Positions 23,453 through 31,913 of a DNA stretch of 64,000 nucleotides are shown here, one piece after another. The notes below the pieces were generated by a model that made no database searches, was not told the origin of the DNA, and saw only the letters and a program-made list of their open reading frames with translations. Numbering within the stretch: the first letter of the stretch is position 1; every line of letters starts with the position of its first letter. The DNA is from JAICKM01 sp038228295 (GTDB lineage: Bacteria > Chloroflexota > Chloroflexia > QHBQ01 > JAICKM01), in assembly GCA_038228295.1 (NCBI GenBank), contig JBBRPH010000023.1, forward strand, positions 1 to 64,000, in the 5' to 3' direction. The translations under genes and the position numbers were made by a program.

Positions 23453-26074
23453 TCATCGCAGCCGATAGACCATCAGCTCATCGGGCGCGAACGCGGCGGT
23501 CAGATCGGGCTGCACATCCCCCAGCCAGAAGGGCGCTTGGTAGCGGCGGGGTTCGGCGGCCTGGTAGACCGGGGTCCAGGCGGGCAGCGTGGCGAAATAG
23601 GCACGGGTGGCCGGCCAGTCCGCGCCGTAGCTGCTCGCCGCCACCACCACGTAGCGCACGCCCCAGGCACGAAGCTGGGTGAAAGCCGCCGTTTTGGGGA
23701 ACGTCAGCAGAGCCGGGCGGGCGGCGCGGAAGCCCGGCGGCTCGAATGTCTCATAGCCGTAGGCCAGCGGCCGGCCGTAGGCGGTGCCCATGTAGAGCGG
23801 GGGACCGGCAATCGCGGCCGCCGGCGGCAGGCGCATCACCGCGCCGGGCGGCTGGGCCGCCAACCAACCGGCCACGGCGTCGGGTGCGATAGCGGTCAGC
23901 CCCCAGGCGTTGGGCGCGCTCCACAGGTCGGTTAGCACAAGGGCGAGCAGCCCCGCCGCTAGCGGCACGCGCCTGCGGCGTAAGCGCGGCGCCACCCATA
24001 GCCGGGTCAGGCCCAGCCCGGCCAGGATCGCCCCGGCCAGCGCCACGCCCACGCCGAAGCGAGCATAGGCGCGCAGACTGTTGAAGCCCGGCACCCAGTC
24101 GAACAATAGACGCGCCGGCAGCGACAGCGGCTGCCCACCTAACCGCACCGCCTCGCCTGGCAGCACGCGCAGCGTCAGCCCCAGCGAGAGCAGCAAGCAT
24201 CCTGACGCCAGCACCGCCCAGATGCCCGCCCGCCGATCCCACCGCCCGCCCGCCCCGCGTCGCGGCCACAGCGCAAGGATCGCCAATCCCAGCGCCGGCA
24301 GGCCCACATACAAGGCGCTTTCTATAATATTCTCATCCAACCGTGCCCGCATCCCGATTTGGCCCCATAGCGGCTGCAACGCCTGGGGCAGCACATAGTC
24401 GGCCAGGCTAGCCGAGTTCTCGTCCGCCGCCTTCGCCGAGTGCGTCAGCGGTGCCTCGCCCGCCGCCCCCAACGCCGGCGCCAGCCCCGGCGCGATAACC
24501 AGCCCGGCGACCAGGGCAAACGCCGCCAAAGGGCGGAGTAACGACAAGACCTGCGCGCTGACTTCCGACTTCTGAATTGACGGGCGACGGGCCGCTGACC
24601 CTTGATCGTCCAGGCGCGGCCTCCGGTCCCCGGCCCCCGACCCCCCTATCGCCCGCAGTCCCACATAGCCCGCGAGCAACAGCCCGCCGATGATCGCGTA
24701 GTACCAGGCCGTCAGCGCGGTCAGGCCGAAGCAGAGGCCGGTAAGCGCCGCCGCGCCGCGCCGCCCGCGCAGAGCACGCTCCGCGCACCACAGGGTCAAC
24801 GGAATCCACTGCGTCGCCGCAATTTGCAAGTGGCCGGCGGCTTGGCCCAGCCGGTAGGGAGCCAGCATAAAGGCCACCCCCGCTAACGCGGCGCCGGCGC
24901 GTCCCGCGCCCCCCGCCCGCGCCAGCCCATACGTAGCCAACCCCGACAGCACAAACCCCCCCAGTAGCATCATGTTGTAGCCGAACGCATCGCCGCCCAG
25001 CAAGGCCAACGCCGCGCCGGGTAGCGTGTTGGGCAGGGTCGGTTCGCCGCGCCCGAAGTTGAAGCCGAAGGGGTAGAACACGGTGGGATCGCGGAAGAGG
25101 TCGTGGCCGCCCGTCAGCGCATGGCGAACCCACCAGATCTTATAGAGGAAGGCGAAATTGTCGCCCGGCCAACCCGGCACCGCTGTCGTCAGCCGCGTCA
25201 CCAGCGGCCATGTGGCAACGGCGGCCAGGACGCTGTAGGCCAGGGTCAGCCCCCCCCATTCCCGCCCCCGGCCCCAGCGCGGATCGGCCAATACGCGCGC
25301 CGCCCCCGCTTCCAGCGCCGGGCCGTAGGCGAGCAGCAGGCGCAGGGCCAGGGTCAAAGCCGCACCCACCCCGGCGACGGTCAGCACGGTCGGCAGCACG
25401 GTGATCGGGAGCAGCCAAGCCGCCCCCGCGATAGCGGCTACCGTTACCGCCGCGCCGACCCCGGCCCGCCACCGCAACAGCGCAGCGATCAGCCCCGGCA
25501 GCAACAAAGCCGCCACGCCCGGCAACGGCGCGGGCAGCGGCAGCCCAGCCACATCCGCCGGCCAGCCTAGGCGCACCGCCCGCACGGTCGCCGTCAACTG
25601 CCGCCGGTCGCCCGCGCCGGGATAAAAACTGTCGTCCGGTCCGCTCGCCACCAGCGCGACAGCGTTCGCCAGGCCGATCTGGCTGGGCGCCGTCACGGCC
25701 ACATCCGCCCACCCTGGAGTACCCGGCACCGCTGTGCCTGCGCCGTTCGCTTCCAGCATCAGGCTGCGCGGCGGCGGCTGCCCGGCCGTGCGCGGGGTCG
25801 CCAATTCGAGCGTCACCACCTGGCGAGCCGCTAACGCCGGCACCAGGAAGCCCGCGCTGGGCCGGCTCCAGCGCAACGGCACGCCGTCCGCCCCGGTCTC
25901 TAGTGCATAGAAGCCGTCGGCGGGCAGGGCCGGGTCGCCGGCCGCCCAGCGCAACGGCGGCAGCAGCGCTAGGCGCAGACTGAGCAGCAGCACCGCCACC
26001 GGCCCCCACAGCGCCGGCAGGAGCACCGCCCAGGCCGGGCGGCGCGGCGGACGCAGAGAGGGGGTAGGCAGCAT
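23453..26074 (-). CDS. Large polytopic membrane protein, GT-C-like
   Basis: 873 residues from ATG 26074. It starts with a membrane helix, a ~180-residue soluble segment, then about ten further membrane helices; loop motifs include PGDNFAFLYKIWW and DPTVFYPFGFNFGRGE, an acidic-aromatic arrangement also seen in the two large membrane proteins at 45-50 kb. A soluble domain follows at the C-terminus. The build suggests an integral membrane glycosyltransferase or polysaccharide-modifying protein, but no family motif is decisive. A loop near residue 500 (RRPSIQKSEVSAQV) is encoded by a heptamer-type repeat. TATCAT six bases before the ATG suggests a leaderless start. Confidence 0.65.
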   Translation of the reverse strand: MLPTPSLRPPRRPAWAVLLPALWGPVAVLLLSLRLALLPPLRWAAGDPALPADGFYALETGADGVPLRWSRPSAGFLVPALAARQVVTLELATPRTAGQPPPRSLMLEANGAGTAVPGTPGWADVAVTAPSQIGLANAVALVASGPDDSFYPGAGDRRQLTATVRAVRLGWPADVAGLPLPAPLPGVAALLLPGLIAALLRWRAGVGAAVTVAAIAGAAWLLPITVLPTVLTVAGVGAALTLALRLLLAYGPALEAGAARVLADPRWGRGREWGGLTLAYSVLAAVATWPLVTRLTTAVPGWPGDNFAFLYKIWWVRHALTGGHDLFRDPTVFYPFGFNFGRGEPTLPNTLPGAALALLGGDAFGYNMMLLGGFVLSGLATYGLARAGGAGRAGAALAGVAFMLAPYRLGQAAGHLQIAATQWIPLTLWCAERALRGRRGAAALTGLCFGLTALTAWYYAIIGGLLLAGYVGLRAIGGSGAGDRRPRLDDQGSAARRPSIQKSEVSAQVLSLLRPLAAFALVAGLVIAPGLAPALGAAGEAPLTHSAKAADENSASLADYVLPQALQPLWGQIGMRARLDENIIESALYVGLPALGLAILALWPRRGAGGRWDRRAGIWAVLASGCLLLSLGLTLRVLPGEAVRLGGQPLSLPARLLFDWVPGFNSLRAYARFGVGVALAGAILAGLGLTRLWVAPRLRRRRVPLAAGLLALVLTDLWSAPNAWGLTAIAPDAVAGWLAAQPPGAVMRLPPAAAIAGPPLYMGTAYGRPLAYGYETFEPPGFRAARPALLTFPKTAAFTQLRAWGVRYVVVAASSYGADWPATRAYFATLPAWTPVYQAAEPRRYQAPFWLGDVQPDLTAAFAPDELMVYRLR
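24548..24606. repeat. Heptamer-type repeat within a membrane-protein loop
   Basis: Contains GACTTCCGACTTCTGAATTG followed by a CGGGCGACGGGCCGCTGACC flank, shared almost base for base with the repeat in the gene at 47.4-49.8 kb. Confidence 0.6.
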
Positions 26075-26261
26075 AGCGCCATGATACCATAAGCGCGGCT
26101 TACGCGGCAGGTCGCCGCCGATAAATCCCACAACCAACACCCCTCGTTATCCGTCAATAGTAGCAGTTGGTAAATAGAGCGCAACACAGTCCACACCAGA
26201 GGCGAAGTGTAGTTTCTCGGCTGCCGCCGGCAGACACTAGCATAGCCCCTCTGCGCCTGCA

Positions 26262-26290
26262 TTGCACGGCTCCGGCTTTGCCCGTATAAT
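26262..26290 (+). promoter_or_regulatory. Sigma-70 promoter for the HTH-Sm operon
   Basis: TTGCAC (26262-26267), exact 17-base spacer, TATAAT (26285-26290). A roughly 40-base leader with an AAAGGAG ribosome site precedes the GTG at 26339. Confidence 0.8.
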
Positions 26291-26338
26291 AGCCGTGTGT
26301 TGCCACACATAAACGGCATATAGTAAAGGAGTCGCGGC

Positions 26339-27544
26339 GTGAATCGTTTGAAGCAGATTCGGGAACGCAAAAGTTTTAGTCTCGCCCAGCTTGCCGCCCG
26401 CACCGGCATCCCACTGCGCGTGTTGACAGACTATGAGGAAAACACCCAGGAGATCGCGGCGGCGCACATCAAGGTCCTGAGTAAAGTGCTGTGGGTGAAA
26501 CCGGAAGAGCTAGTGCCCCCGCCCGAAGCCCAGGTAGCGGCACCACCCGCGCCGGCCGCAGTCGCCGTCCCGGCGGGGGTGGTGCCGGCCGGCACGCCGC
26601 CGCCGGCGGCCTATGGTGCCGCCCCCGCCGTTGCCACAGCCGACCCCAGCGCACCGCGGCCCTACGCACCCGCCGCTCCCTATGGCGCACCCCGGCCCGA
26701 AGGCGCGCCCGCACGCCCGCCCATGCCGCCGGGCGGTGATGCCGGGCGCGGGGCACGTCCCGCCGGGCGCGGCCGCCGCGAACCGGCCGTCATGCCCGCG
26801 ACCGATGGGCAAATGACCGAGATCATGCGCCTGGCCGCCCGCCTGAATCTCAGCACCGCCGACCTGGAAACCGAGTTCGGGCGCGGTATTGACACGATCA
26901 CCCGCTTCGATGCACGCGAGTGGATTAAAAAGCTGCGCGAAGACGCACTTGCCAAAGCGCCACCGGCCAAAGTTCACTTCGGCCAGTGGCCCGGCCTCAA
27001 AGACGACCACGAAGCCGTCTACTTAGCCGAGCAGCGCGAATTAGGGTCGGAGTTGCGCGTCGTGCTGTTTAACGGTAGCGTATTCAGTGGGCGCATCACC
27101 GATTTCACACCCTACACACTCACGCTGGAAACGGCGGGCGACGCACATGAGCAGATCGTGTTGCGTAAGCTGGCCGTGGCCTATTACCAGCGCAGCACCG
27201 TCGGCGACGGCAGCCGACCCGCCCCGGCCCCCGCTGCCGATGCCAAAGACATCGCGCCCTTCGCCGGGCCGGCACTGCCGACCTTCGGCACGCCGGCGGC
27301 GGCCGCCGACTCCGCCGCCACCGCGCCGGTGGCTGCTACGCCCGATGCAGCCGCAGCAACTACAACTCCCGTGGCCGACGCGCAAGCCGAGGTTGTCCCC
27401 GAACCGGCGGCGCCGGCCGCCAAGCCGCGCGCCTCGCGGGCCAAAGCCGCCAAAGCGGACCCGGTCGCGGCGGCGGCGGGCGGCGTGTCGAGTGGCGAAG
27501 GTGCCCCGTCGGTCGGGGCCGGCGGTGAGGAGGCCGGGGCATGA
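26339..27544 (+). CDS. HTH (XRE-like) + Sm/Hfq-like domain protein
   Basis: 401 residues from a GTG with AAAGGAG seven bases upstream. Residues 1-62 form an XRE HTH (LKQIRERKSFSLAQLAARTGIPLRVLTDYE). A Pro/Ala linker follows, then a helical segment (about 158-205, MTEIMRLAARLNLSTADLET) resembling UBA-like modules. Residues ~235-287 look like an Sm fold: LRVVLFNGSVFSGRITDF matches the Sm1 pattern NGxxxxGxIxxF of Hfq, and VLRKLAVAYYQ sits where Hfq has YKHAIS. The C-terminus is a disordered Ala/Pro tail. A DNA- and RNA-binding regulator is the simplest reading, but the Sm call rests on pattern only. It overlaps the next gene (ATGA). Confidence 0.7.
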   Translation: MNRLKQIRERKSFSLAQLAARTGIPLRVLTDYEENTQEIAAAHIKVLSKVLWVKPEELVPPPEAQVAAPPAPAAVAVPAGVVPAGTPPPAAYGAAPAVATADPSAPRPYAPAAPYGAPRPEGAPARPPMPPGGDAGRGARPAGRGRREPAVMPATDGQMTEIMRLAARLNLSTADLETEFGRGIDTITRFDAREWIKKLREDALAKAPPAKVHFGQWPGLKDDHEAVYLAEQRELGSELRVVLFNGSVFSGRITDFTPYTLTLETAGDAHEQIVLRKLAVAYYQRSTVGDGSRPAPAPAADAKDIAPFAGPALPTFGTPAAAADSAATAPVAATPDAAAATTTPVADAQAEVVPEPAAPAAKPRASRAKAAKADPVAAAAGGVSSGEGAPSVGAGGEEAGA

Positions 27545-27948
27545 GCCTCAGTGATTACGTCAAGTTCCTGCGCGCCGCCAAAGGCGGCGTTACGCCGTGG
27601 GAGATCGCGGATGCCACCGGCCTCTCGTCCAAAGAAGTCCATCTGTTGGAGGTCAAGCACCGGCGCATGGGCGAAGACGATGCCATGCTCGACAAACTGG
27701 CCGCCTACTTTGAGGTGCCGGCCGATGCGCTGACCGGCCGGCGCGACTCTTTCCGCAAGCGGCTGACCGGCTTCCTGGCCGACCGCCAGCGCACGGGCGA
27801 AACAGTCACGCTGGTGCTGGAAAGCGGCGAAGCCTTGCACGGCACCGTGACCTGGTTTGGCCGCGAAGCACTGGCCCTGACCCCCACCGACGGCGACCCG
27901 GAGCGCCCGCTGGTGGTACAGCGAGCCATCGTCGCCCAATGGCGTTAG
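27541..27948 (+). CDS. Small HTH + Sm/Hfq-like domain protein
   Basis: 135 residues. The N-terminal ~65 residues form an HTH (TPWEIADATGLSSKEVHLLEV). Residues ~84-135 repeat the Sm-like pattern of the upstream protein: ETVTLVLESGEALHGTVTWFGREALALTP, ending VVQRAIVAQWR, the position of the Hfq Sm2 motif. So it is a compact paralogue, lacking the linker and tail. Its ATG overlaps the upstream stop by four bases, so the two proteins are made together and may co-assemble into a ring. Function is unknown. Confidence 0.7.
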   Translation: MSLSDYVKFLRAAKGGVTPWEIADATGLSSKEVHLLEVKHRRMGEDDAMLDKLAAYFEVPADALTGRRDSFRKRLTGFLADRQRTGETVTLVLESGEALHGTVTWFGREALALTPTDGDPERPLVVQRAIVAQWR

Positions 27949-27957
27949 CTCTAACCA

Positions 27958-28686
27958 GTGTCTACTCGACCGGGAACCGCAGCGCCGCCTGCCGATAAAA
28001 TCTGGTATCTCAAGCGCATCAAAATCTTGAGCGACCTGGACGATCCGACGCTGCACAGCGTGGCGGCCAAAGTCGTGAGCGTGGCCTACCGGCGGCGCGA
28101 AACGATTTTTACCGCCTGGGATCCCAGCGACCGCGTGTACCTGCTCCGCAGCGGGCGCGTCAAGTTGTATATGCTGTCCGACGAGGGCCGCGAGATCACG
28201 CTGGCGATCATGGAGCCGGGCGACATCTTCGGCGAAACGGCCCTCGTCAACCCGGCGGCCCGGCAGGTGTTTGCCGAAGCCCTTGATGATGCGACCGTCG
28301 CCGTCATGGGCCTGCCCGACTTTGAGGCGCTGATGCGTGACCAACCCGATGTGGCCTTGCGCGTCATGCAGGCCATCGGCCGCCAGCTACTCAACACGCA
28401 GCGCCAGGTGGAGAGCCTGGCCTTTGCCGATGTCAGCACCCGCCTGGCGCGCTTCCTGCTGGACCAGGCCCGCACACACGGTCAAAGCGCCGATGGTTCC
28501 GGCGAACTGCGCCTGCCGTTGGCCCTCACCCATCAGGAGATGGCTAACGTGCTGGGCACCACTCGCGAAACCCTCACCTCCACCCTCAACCGCTTCGTAG
28601 ACGCCGGCGTGGTGCGCGTCGAAAGCCGCGGCACGCTCCTCATCCGCGACCCCGCTGACTTGCGCGCTCGCGCCCATGTAGACTAG
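27958..28686 (+). CDS. Crp/Fnr-family transcriptional regulator
   Basis: 242 residues from a GTG. The cyclic-nucleotide-binding fold spans about 20-140 (FTAWDPSDRVYLLRSGRVKL, EPGDIFGETAL), followed by a dimerisation helix and a Crp-type winged HTH (LTHQEMANVLGTTRETLTSTLNRF). The phosphate cassette is incomplete compared with Crp, so cAMP binding is doubtful, and there is no Fnr cysteine cluster. It lies nine bases after the HTH-Sm genes and is probably the third gene of that operon. Confidence 0.9.
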   Translation: MSTRPGTAAPPADKIWYLKRIKILSDLDDPTLHSVAAKVVSVAYRRRETIFTAWDPSDRVYLLRSGRVKLYMLSDEGREITLAIMEPGDIFGETALVNPAARQVFAEALDDATVAVMGLPDFEALMRDQPDVALRVMQAIGRQLLNTQRQVESLAFADVSTRLARFLLDQARTHGQSADGSGELRLPLALTHQEMANVLGTTRETLTSTLNRFVDAGVVRVESRGTLLIRDPADLRARAHVD

Positions 28687-28756
28687 CGCAACGCCGCCGG
28701 TGGTTCCCCACCCACCCGACTAGCCCCACGGACACCTAACCCCGGACCCCGCTAGG

Positions 28757-28832
28757 CATCAGGTATCAGGCATCAGGTAGTAGGAGACGCACCTCGGACC
28801 TCTGACCCCTGACCCCTGACCCCTGATACCTA
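28757..28832. repeat. Two heptameric repeat arrays (ATCAGGT/ATCAGGC and CTGACCC types)
   Basis: CATCAGGTATCAGGCATCAGG followed after 20 bases by four CTGACCC-like units ending at CTGATACC. The two arrays are of opposite orientation (ATCAGG against CCTGAT), so they could pair as a hairpin downstream of the Crp-family gene. Confidence 0.7.
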
Positions 28833-28869
28833 AATCAGCATTTATGTTCGCTTTTTAGCCGCAAACCTA

Positions 28870-28899
28870 TTGACACGAACGATTGTTCTGTGCTATGAT
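28870..28899 (+). promoter_or_regulatory. Sigma-70 promoter of lexA
   Basis: TTGACA (28870-28875), 18-base spacer, TATGAT (28894-28899). The SOS box lies inside the spacer. The mRNA would have a ~250-base leader. Confidence 0.8.
28876..28889. promoter_or_regulatory. SOS box (LexA operator)
   Basis: CGAAC-GATT-GTTCT, with a perfect GAAC/GTTC palindrome core, matching the Gram-positive/Bacillus-type LexA operator except for the last base. It lies between -35 and -10, where LexA would block the polymerase. Confidence 0.85.
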
Positions 28900-28905
28900 A
28901 GGGCC

Positions 28906-29153
28906 AGAAGCCTTGTACCCTAGAGACAATGAGTGGTCGCCATCAGCAGATGCCACTTTGTGAAACTCGGCGACACTATGCAAGCTAAAGATCGGCCCGG
29001 CCCCGGTGACGCGGGGGGCAAAGGGGCTGCTGTCCGTGATGGAGAGGGCGTGGGCCACCGCCGAAGGGGCCACTGGAAGGGGCAGGTGCGCGATAGGTCG
29101 CTCAAGCGACTGCTAAGCGGCGTCGGCCACACCAGATAGCAAGGGGCAACCAG
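28906..29153 (+). other. Long lexA leader with hairpins, unexplained
   Basis: About 250 bases between promoter and lexA. Hairpins include CCCCG...CGGGG near 29010-29030 and GTCGCT-CA-AGCGAC near 29097-29110. A 68-codon frame (28933-29139) is open but has no clear ribosome site. A leader of this length is unusual for lexA. It could be a small SOS-induced RNA or carry a regulatory structure; no known class is recognised. Confidence 0.35.
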
Positions 29154-29816
29154 ATGGGCAAACGTAAAACGGAGCTGTCAGACCTCCAAAACCGAATGTG
29201 CAAATATATCGGTCAGTTTATTGACGACCATAACTACTCGCCTAGCGTGCGCGACATCCAGCGCGAGCTGAGCGTCTCGTCCACGTCCGTGGTGGACTAT
29301 AATCTCAAGGCGCTGGAAGAGCGTGGCGTGATCCACCGCGACAAAAACATCTCACGCGCGATTGAGTTGGTCGAAAAGACCAGCGCCCCGCGCACATTGC
29401 GGATTCCGCTGGCCCCCACGCCTATCGCCGCCGGTACCGCCATTCCCGTGCTGGAAGAACTCCTGGCAGCAGGGAACTGGGAGCCGATGGAGATTTCGCC
29501 GCTGCACCTGGGACGCTATGCCGGTCATCCCGAAGAGCTATACGCGCTGCGCGTCAAAGGCTATTCGATGATCGAAGACCTCATCAACGACGGCGACATT
29601 GTGGTGATGCACTCACAACAAACCGCCGAAGTCGGCCAAACTGTCGCGGCCTGGTTGCGCGCCGAGCAAGCGGTGACGCTCAAACGATACTACCCCGAAG
29701 GCCAGGGCCGCGTGCGTTTGCAGCCCGCCAACGAGACGATGGACCCGATCTACACGCACGAAAGCAACCTTGAAATCAAGGGACGCCTCGTCTGCGTGGT
29801 GCGCCAACTCGCCTAA
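29154..29816 (+). CDS. lexA: LexA repressor
   Basis: 220 residues. The N-terminal winged HTH (SDLQNRMCKYIGQFIDDHNYSPSVRDIQRELSV) resembles LexA. The S24 protease half has the autocleavage bond in PIAAGTA (Ala93-Gly94), nucleophile Ser138 in KGYSMIEDLINDGD and general base Lys177 in VTLKRYY. Its own promoter carries an SOS box, so it represses itself and is released by RecA-stimulated self-cleavage after DNA damage. An AAGGGG-like site precedes the ATG. Confidence 0.92.
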   Translation: MGKRKTELSDLQNRMCKYIGQFIDDHNYSPSVRDIQRELSVSSTSVVDYNLKALEERGVIHRDKNISRAIELVEKTSAPRTLRIPLAPTPIAAGTAIPVLEELLAAGNWEPMEISPLHLGRYAGHPEELYALRVKGYSMIEDLINDGDIVVMHSQQTAEVGQTVAAWLRAEQAVTLKRYYPEGQGRVRLQPANETMDPIYTHESNLEIKGRLVCVVRQLA

Positions 29817-29862
29817 TCGCATACGCCGGGTGGCCGGAGCCGCCCGATCAGGAGGAACCGCG

Positions 29863-30558
29863 ATGCCTGATCCGCGTTGGCCGCCCACGCGGGGTGGTCC
29901 TGATCCGTTGGCAGCAGGGTTAGCCCCCGCTTGGGGTGCGTTTCAGCGCAGCCCCGATGGGGCGGGGGTTACGCTCCAGGCGGCGCAACGGTCCGGCGCC
30001 GGCCTGCGTGTGCTGGGCACTGCCCCGCCGGCCGGTGCCGCCCGTCACCGCAACGCCGCCAACAGCCGCGTCTATGTCACTGATCTGCAATCGGCCCGCA
30101 CCCGACGCGACACGGCCCGCATCCCGGTCATCGGCGAAATCGCCGCCGGCCAATATGATGCCACCGTTGCCTTCCATGATTACGATGCCTATGAGTACGG
30201 CGTGGAAGTGGATCGCGCGCTGGTGGCTGCCGGTAGCGGCGCGTATGCCTTGCGCGTGCGCGGCACTTCCATGACCCATGTCGGCATCCAGCCCGGCGAT
30301 CTGGTCGTGGTCCAACCCGCTAATTGCGCCGATCAGGGCGACTTCGTGGTGGCACGCCTCACCGACTCCGACTCGCCTGAAGGCTATGTCACCCTCAAAC
30401 GCTTCTATCGCAAGCGCGATCATATCTTTTTGCAGTCGGCCACCGCTGACCGCGAACCGATCCGGCTTTATCCGGCCGGCCGCGCCGCTGAGGGTGACCG
30501 CGACCGGGTGAAAGTTCAGGGCCGGGTCATTGTCGTAATCAAGCCCACAGGTGTATAA
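29863..30558 (+). CDS. LexA-like S24 peptidase without an HTH (UmuD-like)
   Basis: 231 residues from ATG 29863, which has AGGAGG six to seven bases upstream. Residues 88-231 form an S24 self-cleaving protease domain: EIAAGQYD with Ala95-Gly96 as the expected cleavage bond, Ser136 in RGTSMTHVGIQPGDLVVV and Lys179 in GYVTLKRFYR. The first 85 residues are Pro/Ala/Arg-rich with no HTH. That layout recalls UmuD, but the N-terminal part is much longer. It follows lexA by 46 bases and should share its SOS control. It could be a cleavable regulator or polymerase accessory; no polymerase gene lies nearby. Confidence 0.82.
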   Translation: MPDPRWPPTRGGPDPLAAGLAPAWGAFQRSPDGAGVTLQAAQRSGAGLRVLGTAPPAGAARHRNAANSRVYVTDLQSARTRRDTARIPVIGEIAAGQYDATVAFHDYDAYEYGVEVDRALVAAGSGAYALRVRGTSMTHVGIQPGDLVVVQPANCADQGDFVVARLTDSDSPEGYVTLKRFYRKRDHIFLQSATADREPIRLYPAGRAAEGDRDRVKVQGRVIVVIKPTGV

Positions 30559-30617
30559 TGACGCAAGCGTGGGCGCATGGCCGCCCACGCTTGCTTACCC
30601 GCTAACACTGGGATGCG

Positions 30618-31751
30618 ATGCACGACTTGTTAGATCACCACGCCAACGCGATTGAATATGTGCTGCACGCCCACGAAATAGACGGGCGCGTAACGGGCGG
30701 CTCGTTGTCGCCTCGGCTGCTGCATTTTCAGCTGCAACTACCGCCGCGTGTGCGGCCCTCGCGCATTGCCCCGCTGTTGGGCGAGATCGCTGAAGCGTTG
30801 CAGGTGCCTGCCGTGCGCCTGGCGCCCGACCCGGAGACCGGCGACCTGGTGCTGGAAGTACCGCGCCCCGATCCGGTAGCTGTGCGCCTGTTGCCGCTGG
30901 CGAAGAAAGTAGCCCAACTGGTGCCGCCGATCACGGCCACGCTGGGCCTGGATACGGGCGGCGCACCGCTACTGCTGCGGCTAGACGCGCCCGAAGTCTG
31001 CCCCGCTCTGGTGATTGGTGCGGGCGGCGCAGGCAAGTCGGCCCTCTTGCAAACAATGGCCCTCTCGCTGGCTCTCCACAACAGCCCTGACACACTACGG
31101 CTAATGATGATTGACTTGAGCGGGCCGGGTCGGCGCGGGCGCAAAGTCAGCGCGTGGGACGGCCTGGATGCCCTGCCGCACCTGATCGCCGAACCGGTGC
31201 GTGAACCGCAAGAAGCCCACCTGCGACTGCGCTGGGTGGGCCGCCTCTTCCACGAACGCGCCGCAATGCTCGCCGATGGCGAAGCGTTAGACGGCGCGGC
31301 GCTGGTTGTGATGATTGACGGCCTGGAAGCCGTCGTCGCCGGGTCGCAAGGCCGCGATTCGCTCGCGCTGCTTGACCACATCGCCCGTGAGGGCCGCGAA
31401 TTGGGTGTGTATTTAGTAGCCGCCGGTCTCGGCTCGCCGGTGATGGATCAGTTGCCCTGGGGCGCGCGCCTAGTGGGGCGCTGCAAAGACAGCAAGCAGG
31501 CCGCCCAGGCTGCGGGCTTGCCCGGCAGCGGGGCTGAAGGACTGCTGGGCGAAGGCGATTTCCTGGCCCTGTTGGGCGGTGAAACCGTGCGCTTCCAGGC
31601 TGCCGGCCTGACCCCCGACGAAGTCGCGCGCACCGTGGCGCTGCTGGATCAAGTCGCCGCCGCCGAAACCGCTTCCGCCGAGATGGAACTCAAAGCCGGC
31701 CATCCCGGTCGCGCCGCCCCGCGCCTCCTCCGTACCGGCCCCGCTAAATAA
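30618..31751 (+). CDS. FtsK/SpoIIIE-like ATPase, soluble and truncated
   Basis: 377 residues. Residues 30-100 resemble the FtsK alpha-subdomain (RPSRIAPLLGEIAEALQVPAVRLAPDPETGDLVLEVPRPDPVAV), and the P-loop reads GAGGAGKSALLQTMALSLALHNSPDTLRLMMIDLSG (134-169). A Walker B-like VVMIDGLEAVVAG is near 235. No membrane anchor and no C-terminal gamma winged helix are present, so it is much shorter than real FtsK. It is 59 bases after the UmuD-like gene; all three probably form an SOS operon. DNA pumping is the family role, but this short form may only use ATP for assembly. Confidence 0.8.
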   Translation: MHDLLDHHANAIEYVLHAHEIDGRVTGGSLSPRLLHFQLQLPPRVRPSRIAPLLGEIAEALQVPAVRLAPDPETGDLVLEVPRPDPVAVRLLPLAKKVAQLVPPITATLGLDTGGAPLLLRLDAPEVCPALVIGAGGAGKSALLQTMALSLALHNSPDTLRLMMIDLSGPGRRGRKVSAWDGLDALPHLIAEPVREPQEAHLRLRWVGRLFHERAAMLADGEALDGAALVVMIDGLEAVVAGSQGRDSLALLDHIAREGRELGVYLVAAGLGSPVMDQLPWGARLVGRCKDSKQAAQAAGLPGSGAEGLLGEGDFLALLGGETVRFQAAGLTPDEVARTVALLDQVAAAETASAEMELKAGHPGRAAPRLLRTGPAK

Positions 31752-31774
31752 ACGGCTCCCACGGTTTACCCCAG

Positions 31775-31888
31775 CTACCGTTTGGACATACCCAACGACG
31801 CAGTATCTTCCGCCGCTGCGCTAAGTTAAGTTCGGCAACGGGGCTTTAGGCCGACGGGTCATGCCTACCGAAGTATTTTGCTCGGTAG
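31775..31888 (-). other. Structured intergenic element with 5S rRNA-like stretches
   Basis: The minus strand contains segments similar to 5S rRNA (GCCGAACTTAA, CAGCGGCGGAAGATACTGCG, AACGGTAGCTG), and the ends CTACCG (31888-31883) and CGGTAG (31780-31775) could pair over 114 bases. But the conserved GGAAGTTAAGC loop is missing and helix II/III pairing fails, so it is not an intact 5S gene. It may be a decayed 5S copy or another multi-hairpin RNA. Confidence 0.25.
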
Positions 31889-31913
31889 AATAACATGCAG
31901 GGCCATATAGTTT

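Noticed and set aside
28906..29153. Cobalamin riboswitch, RNase P RNA or tmRNA before lexA
   Set aside because: A GCCACTG stretch is present, but the other conserved blocks of each class are missing.
31775..31888. Intact 5S rRNA gene
   Set aside because: The GGAAGTTAAGC loop and helices II/III cannot be formed; only partial similarity remains.
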